From Nitrospina sp. LS_NOB (GTDB lineage: Bacteria; Nitrospinota; Nitrospinia; Nitrospinales; VA-1), in contig LFLA01000003.1 in assembly GCA_001542995.1 (NCBI GenBank), forward strand, positions 1-64,000: 64,000 nt of DNA, in the 5' to 3' direction. Each line of letters begins with the position of its first letter. Positions within the stretch are counted from its first letter, which is position 1. Positions 59,941-64,000 of the stretch are shown here, piece by piece. Below the pieces are notes generated by a model, which did no database searches, had not been told where the DNA came from, and saw nothing but the letters and a program-made list of their open reading frames with translations. The translations under genes were made by a program, and so were the position numbers.

Positions 59941-61281
59941 ATGTCCTTATTCCATCGTCGCTCAATACAAAATATGCTGCATCAATGCGCAGATTTCCTT
60001 TCTTTGAGGCAGCTGGAAGATATTGTTATTAAGCTTAACAGAGAGGACGAAGTATCTCTGCATTCTCAATGGGAGCTTGCAATAATTTATGCTCTTAGCA
60101 GAAACGCGGATATAGAAGTTGAGCCAGACCTTGGAAAAAAACCCGATGTCTTATGGAGAAGTAAAAATACAGGCGATACATTCATAGCCGATGTGAGGAC
60201 TGTTTCAGACGAAGGTCTCGAAAAAGAGAATCCTCGTGAGTTTTACAGGCTTGAATTATGTAATCAGGCAAAGAAAAGGGGGTTCGGAAGAGGCCATTTC
60301 TCAGACAGGCCTGAATACGAGATGGTGGGAAGTTACGGCGATAGTAAGGTCCGATTAAAATATCCCCCAAAAAATGAATACAAAAAACTCTTTAATAGCG
60401 ATTTTCATAAATTTATCGATTGGGTAAAAGAAAATAACCCTGACAGGGCGGAAAAAAGACTTCAGGGGGATGGTTTTGACGTTACCATATATTATCAACA
60501 AAACATCTATGGCATGCCTCAAGGCGGAGGAAATTTAGCTTATACCTGCTATTATTCATTGCAGAACAACCCTATTCTCAATGCTCTTAAGAAAAAAGCA
60601 GATCAGCTTAAAAAGGCAAACTTTGAGGGAGTTAAAGGGATCTTTCTGGCAGATGGCGGGTGTCGTGAATTAACAAGTGGAATAAGCAGTTCTACGGGCG
60701 AAACTTACAGTGATGAACAGGTAATACAATATTTTTTAAATAATAGTAGTTCAATTTCCTTTGTTGTGACCCTTTTTGCTAAGCGAGAGGCAATGGGAAT
60801 ATTTGACCATTTAAAGCCTCTGAATATAAATGGGAAAATATTTTTGAATCCGAAAGCTAATTTTCCTTTGCAGGAAGAAGGCCTATCAGCATTAAATTTG
60901 ATTCCAAAAATCATGCCGGAGCCAAAACTTGATGGGTCAAATGCGGCCAATCATTTACGTAATGGTTGGGATGGTCCACAAAAAGTTTGGCATACTTCAT
61001 CGACAATGAGGAGCGAGCATTTTATGCAAACGATTGAATTTTCTTCAAAGTCCTTACTCGAATATTTAGCCGGAAAAATTACTAAAGAGGAGTTTGTTGA
61101 AACGCATAATTTCAAAATGGCCAATGGGGATTTTTTTGAAAGTATGCTTAAAGGAGGATATACAATCACCCAAGCTAACCTCCAACGATTAAATGATGAA
61201 GATGATGACAAAATTATTTTTACTTTTGAGCCTGATGTTTCAGGCAGACCCTTCGAAAGTCCAAAAGATAAAGAGAAGTAA
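59941..61281 (+). CDS. Unfamiliar protein with a possible PD-(D/E)XK-like nuclease domain
   Basis: A 446-residue protein, AT-rich compared with the neighbours. In the N-terminal part, QWELAIIYALSRNADIEVEP, then GKKPDVLW (P68-D69) and TFIADVRTVS (D84-V-R86) follow the order helix-E, PD, strand-(D/E)xK of restriction-like folds, with Arg in place of the Lys. The rest contains two beta/alpha stretches (VTIYYQQNIYGMPQGGG; GVKGIFLADGGCRELTSG) and an acidic end. No known family is named. It is followed 97 bases later by a HEPN-like gene on the same strand; both appear to be one transferred unit. Confidence 0.6.
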   Translation: MSLFHRRSIQNMLHQCADFLSLRQLEDIVIKLNREDEVSLHSQWELAIIYALSRNADIEVEPDLGKKPDVLWRSKNTGDTFIADVRTVSDEGLEKENPREFYRLELCNQAKKRGFGRGHFSDRPEYEMVGSYGDSKVRLKYPPKNEYKKLFNSDFHKFIDWVKENNPDRAEKRLQGDGFDVTIYYQQNIYGMPQGGGNLAYTCYYSLQNNPILNALKKKADQLKKANFEGVKGIFLADGGCRELTSGISSSTGETYSDEQVIQYFLNNSSSISFVVTLFAKREAMGIFDHLKPLNINGKIFLNPKANFPLQEEGLSALNLIPKIMPEPKLDGSNAANHLRNGWDGPQKVWHTSSTMRSEHFMQTIEFSSKSLLEYLAGKITKEEFVETHNFKMANGDFFESMLKGGYTITQANLQRLNDEDDDKIIFTFEPDVSGRPFESPKDKEK

Positions 61282-61378
61282 AATTAATAAAATGAATTTA
61301 TTTTGTCAAAGATCTGCCTAACCCCATATAGCAAAAAAGCAAATTCAATTTAACTTAAAATAACCCCTATTTTAAATC

Positions 61379-62245
61379 ATGCTTAAAGATTTTTACAAAG
61401 CCTTCGGAATTAATGAAACTATTGAAAAAGAACAAGCCAGATTTGTGCAAAGAATAAATCAAACTATTTTCAAAAGTATCCAAAAAGAAGAAACTTCGTC
61501 ATATGATGAAAAATTTGAATATGGAAATGTTTTCACAACCATCTGCTATTGGTTGGGGGTAAATGCGGATGACAGAATCTCTAAAGCTACTGGGTTTTCT
61601 TATACAAAGGTAATTCCAAAGTTGAGATCATTAACTGATGATAATTTTATCGAAACGATAAAGATATTAACCCTCTTATGTAATTATTTCGATAAAAAGC
61701 AAAAAACCAAAGATTTAATATTCAAATGGATTAAAATCGCATTTCAAAATGCAGCAATTGATTTAGAAATAGCATGGGAAAATGGGAGATTTGTCCCTAG
61801 AGGAGCAGAAATCTTAGATGAAAAACTTTTAACTGAACCGTTCATGTGGCTTGATAAATACCCTGATGAAAAAAAGGATTTTGAAAAAGCAGTAACATGT
61901 TTTCTTGAGAAAAAGATGGACCAAGTAATTATTAATTGTTATTTGACAATTGAAGGTCTTGCTAGAACGGTTTTAGGTAATAATAAGGTTTTAGATAATA
62001 ATAGAGACGACTTAGTAAAAACAATTGGGGTATCTCAAGATTGGAAATCTATATTAAGTAATTTTATCAAGTATGCTAATGAATTTAAACGACATGCTTC
62101 GAAAAATAGGCACGATATAAACGTGTCTGAAGTCGAAGCATTTCTTTATTTAACCGGCCTTTTGGTCAGGCTTATTATCAAGACTGAGGCGGGAAGAGCT
62201 CAGGGTGACAAGCCAAACCCCCTCAATACCCCCTACGGGCCATGA
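61379..62245 (+). CDS. HEPN/Abi_C-like protein, putative abortive-infection effector
   Basis: A 288-residue, AT-rich gene product, mainly helical. The C-terminal part (CYLTIEGLARTVLGNNKVLD, then YANEFKRHASKNRHDINVSE and VEAFLYLTGLLVRLII) resembles the Abi_C / AbiJ-type domain, and R238-HASKNR-H245 fits the Rx4-6H motif of HEPN ribonucleases. The last ~18 residues (RAQGDKPNPLNTPYGP) run into intergenic repeat sequence. The identity is based on motif reading, not on a database search. No antitoxin-like small gene was seen beside it. Confidence 0.55.
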   Translation: MLKDFYKAFGINETIEKEQARFVQRINQTIFKSIQKEETSSYDEKFEYGNVFTTICYWLGVNADDRISKATGFSYTKVIPKLRSLTDDNFIETIKILTLLCNYFDKKQKTKDLIFKWIKIAFQNAAIDLEIAWENGRFVPRGAEILDEKLLTEPFMWLDKYPDEKKDFEKAVTCFLEKKMDQVIINCYLTIEGLARTVLGNNKVLDNNRDDLVKTIGVSQDWKSILSNFIKYANEFKRHASKNRHDINVSEVEAFLYLTGLLVRLIIKTEAGRAQGDKPNPLNTPYGP

Positions 62246-62274
62246 TCCTTCGAGAGCCTCAGGATGCAACACTG

Positions 62275-62316
62275 TACCCCTTTGCGGGGCATGAAGTTAA
62301 GGTTGGGGATATCACA
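62275..62316 (+). repeat. Palindromic dispersed repeat
   Basis: TACCCCTTTGCGGGGCATGA through GGGGATATCACA, the same family as at 7857 and 59546. It separates the AT-rich module from the large gene on the minus strand. Confidence 0.7.
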
Positions 62317-62335
62317 AGTAGGCGGTGCCTAGCAG

Positions 62336-64000
62336 CTAGTTGTCGCGGCGGAAGCCGCGCATTTGGGGCATGGTACCGTCGAAGTCGCTTGTTGCTTGAT
62401 CTGAGGCGGGTTGGATTTCTTTCTTCTCTTCAGGAACTTTTTTCTCCAACAGGAAAACGCAGAGGTCGGGATGGACCTGGTTTTCAGGACACATTTTCAG
62501 GTGTTGCCGGAAAAACGGCATGTTGTGGACCGGGTCGTTATAAAGTGTGTCGAGTCCGTAATGCTCGAACAGTCCGCCTAACGGACGTGGTCCGACCAGG
62601 TAGAGGAACCCGCCGGGCAGGAGCGCTCCCTTCAAAGCTTTCAACATGTTTTCGCAGGCTGCGCGGTCGGGATGGTACATGAACGGAATCCATTTAAAGA
62701 TCAGTCCATATTGGGTGCTGTAGGCGTGGGCGATATGCTCTGCTTCCGGTAGGAACGAAACTTTTTCCAGGTTGTCCAGCTGGTCGCGTGACGCAGCGTA
62801 GTTCCACAACAATTGCGCATTTTTCTGGGCAAATTCTGGATCGCTGAACAGCACGGTGTACTCGCGCTCTTTGGTGCAGTCGATGCAACCGGCCAGCACG
62901 GTGTCAAAAGTGTGGATGAGCACTTTGTTAATTTTTTCCAGCCGATGCGGCATTGCCGGTGCCATTTCCATATAGTAAAAAATCTGATCGAGCACCATGG
63001 GTTGCAGCGCGGATTCTTCAATGTCGGCAGCGCCTTCTGGATAAAACGGAACCGTGTATTGCACCTTGACCGGATCGACCACCGGCGGCTCGCCGTTGAA
63101 GAACCATTTCCAGGTGAAGGGATACTTGGCTGGCGATTTGGTCGAATAGGTCTGCGGGCGCAGGTTCCATTTTGGCTCAAAAGCAATCTCTCTTCCGCGT
63201 TCGCCTTCGAGCAGGGTGAACGATTGCGTGCCCACTCTGACTTCCCGCTCGATGGGGGGTTTTTTCACACCTCCGCAATTGGTGAAAGGGAAACTGGTGG
63301 GATCATCGTAAACCGTGACTTTGTAGAGGAAACCGTCCTGCGCGGTGATGACCACTTTCTGGCTGTCGCTGAAATAGCGTGTCGGCGCGTGTTTTTGCGG
63401 TGTCCAGGTGATCTCGTGAGAAGTCATGGGGTCCATGAATATTTTTTTGATGTCTTTGCCTTCCGGTCCCTGCGGTTCAAAAAATGCGGAGAAAATGTTG
63501 AACGCTTCTTTCGAGGGGTAAGTGGGAAGGCCGCGATACTTCAAGGGCGGGAGTTGTTCTTCCCGCGACTGATCGTTATAGATGCCCCAGATGAACTCGA
63601 ACACAGCGCCGCCGGTTCCCGGCAAAGTGGACTGGAACAGTTCAACCACCGGAATCAGGTCGAGTCGGGCCCAGTTGACTTGAAACATGAAACTGATGAA
63701 CAGGGATTTGTCGAACGTGCCTTCGTGCAGGGCGTAGAGTCCGTCTTTAGTGAGCTGGATATTGTATTTTCCGTCTCCCTGATGAACCATATGTTCATCA
63801 TCATAAAAATATTTCACCTCGGAGAAGGGCACGCGCCAGGCTTCGGCGGCTTTTTCGCGCAGGTTATCGAGCGACATTTTTTCCCAGCCGTCATGAGTGC
63901 TGATATCAACTTGTGTCGAAAAGGTTTTAGCGCGGGGTTTGATGCCGACCCATTGCCGGTTGTCGAGTTGCATCCTGGCCAGTGCCAGTTGCGGGGCTTC
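62336..64000 (-). CDS. Large protein of unknown function (5' end beyond the window)
   Basis: The frame is open to the last base: codons before the ATG at 63973 read EAPQLALAR, continuous in style, so the true start is probably outside. About 555 residues are visible. The C-terminal part (~430-530) has a LKALKGALLPGGFLYLVGPR segment that resembles the late strands of a SAM methyltransferase fold, but no glycine-rich SAM loop was recognised. A PTYPSKEAFNIFSAF segment, a CIDCTKERE motif and many aromatic residues occur in the middle. No family is assigned. Confidence 0.65.
   Translation of the reverse strand, partial: EAPQLALARMQLDNRQWVGIKPRAKTFSTQVDISTHDGWEKMSLDNLREKAAEAWRVPFSEVKYFYDDEHMVHQGDGKYNIQLTKDGLYALHEGTFDKSLFISFMFQVNWARLDLIPVVELFQSTLPGTGGAVFEFIWGIYNDQSREEQLPPLKYRGLPTYPSKEAFNIFSAFFEPQGPEGKDIKKIFMDPMTSHEITWTPQKHAPTRYFSDSQKVVITAQDGFLYKVTVYDDPTSFPFTNCGGVKKPPIEREVRVGTQSFTLLEGERGREIAFEPKWNLRPQTYSTKSPAKYPFTWKWFFNGEPPVVDPVKVQYTVPFYPEGAADIEESALQPMVLDQIFYYMEMAPAMPHRLEKINKVLIHTFDTVLAGCIDCTKEREYTVLFSDPEFAQKNAQLLWNYAASRDQLDNLEKVSFLPEAEHIAHAYSTQYGLIFKWIPFMYHPDRAACENMLKALKGALLPGGFLYLVGPRPLGGLFEHYGLDTLYNDPVHNMPFFRQHLKMCPENQVHPDLCVFLLEKKVPEEKKEIQPASDQATSDFDGTMPQMRGFRRDN

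Noticed and set aside
1-64000. tRNA and rRNA genes
   Set aside because: No cloverleaf with a GGTTCGA-type T arm or rRNA-like block was noticed on either strand; a tRNAscan-SE run would be decisive.

Overview
The window looks like chromosomal DNA of a Gram-negative bacterium. Evidence: a C-terminal outer-membrane beta-barrel gene at the left edge, a complete System I (Ccm) cytochrome c maturation operon, a full division and cell-wall (dcw) cluster with a DNPR-type (meso-DAP) MurE, and a nucleotide-sugar aminotransferase. The mix (CXXXY-type CcmE, NapG-like ferredoxin protein, many short palindromic dispersed repeats) would suit Nitrospinota or a delta-proteobacterium-like lineage. That assignment is inference; no rRNA or tRNA gene was seen to settle it.

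Layout. 1-3.8 kb: accessory DNA with the end of an autotransporter-like barrel, rpsT with a TTG start, an internally deleted IS110-family element, dispersed repeats, a repeat-truncated YkgJ-like gene, a DUF1566 protein and an HNH nuclease. 3.8-7.9 kb: a PIN-like/DegT aminotransferase fusion, a parvulin, a HAD phosphatase and an exported DUF547 protein. 7.9-25.9 kb (minus strand): an uninterrupted dcw cluster mraZ-rsmH-ftsL-ftsI-murE-murF-mraY-murD-ftsW-murG-murC-murB-ddl-ftsQ-ftsA-ftsZ, with a good sigma70-type promoter before mraZ. 26.3-32.6 kb (plus strand, divergent): ccmE-ccmF-ccmH-ccmI-like-ccmA-ccmB-ccmD-like-ccmC-ccmG, with its own promoter. 32.6-39 kb: an NTF2-like protein, oppDF-type ATPases without permeases, a frameshifted response regulator, a secreted Cys-rich protein, small membrane proteins, a multiply frameshifted SGNH hydrolase and xthA. 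39-50.6 kb: a PreP-like M16C protease, exported 1-Cys Tpx, UDG-like protein, MutS2 coupled to a lipoprotein hydrolase, a SprT-like protease, and a divergent P-II protein followed by YggS and ProC. 50.6-58.5 kb: a cupin, LarE, AspS with a strong distal terminator, a NapG-like polyferredoxin with a long acidic N-terminus, and a B12-binding radical SAM protein. 58.5-62.3 kb: a repeat-dense, partly AT-rich island with a HicAB toxin-antitoxin pair and two unfamiliar genes that look like a defence module (a degenerate PD-(D/E)XK-like protein and a HEPN/Abi_C-like protein). 62.3 kb to the end: a large protein of unknown function that runs off the window.

The most notable signals are the 59.9-62.2 kb two-gene module, a short palindromic repeat family that appears to have inserted into other repeats, the PIN-aminotransferase fusion, the P-II-like protein lacking the usual T-loop residues beside yggS-proC, and a structured non-coding stretch between aspS and its terminator. 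No CRISPR array, rRNA or tRNA was seen.
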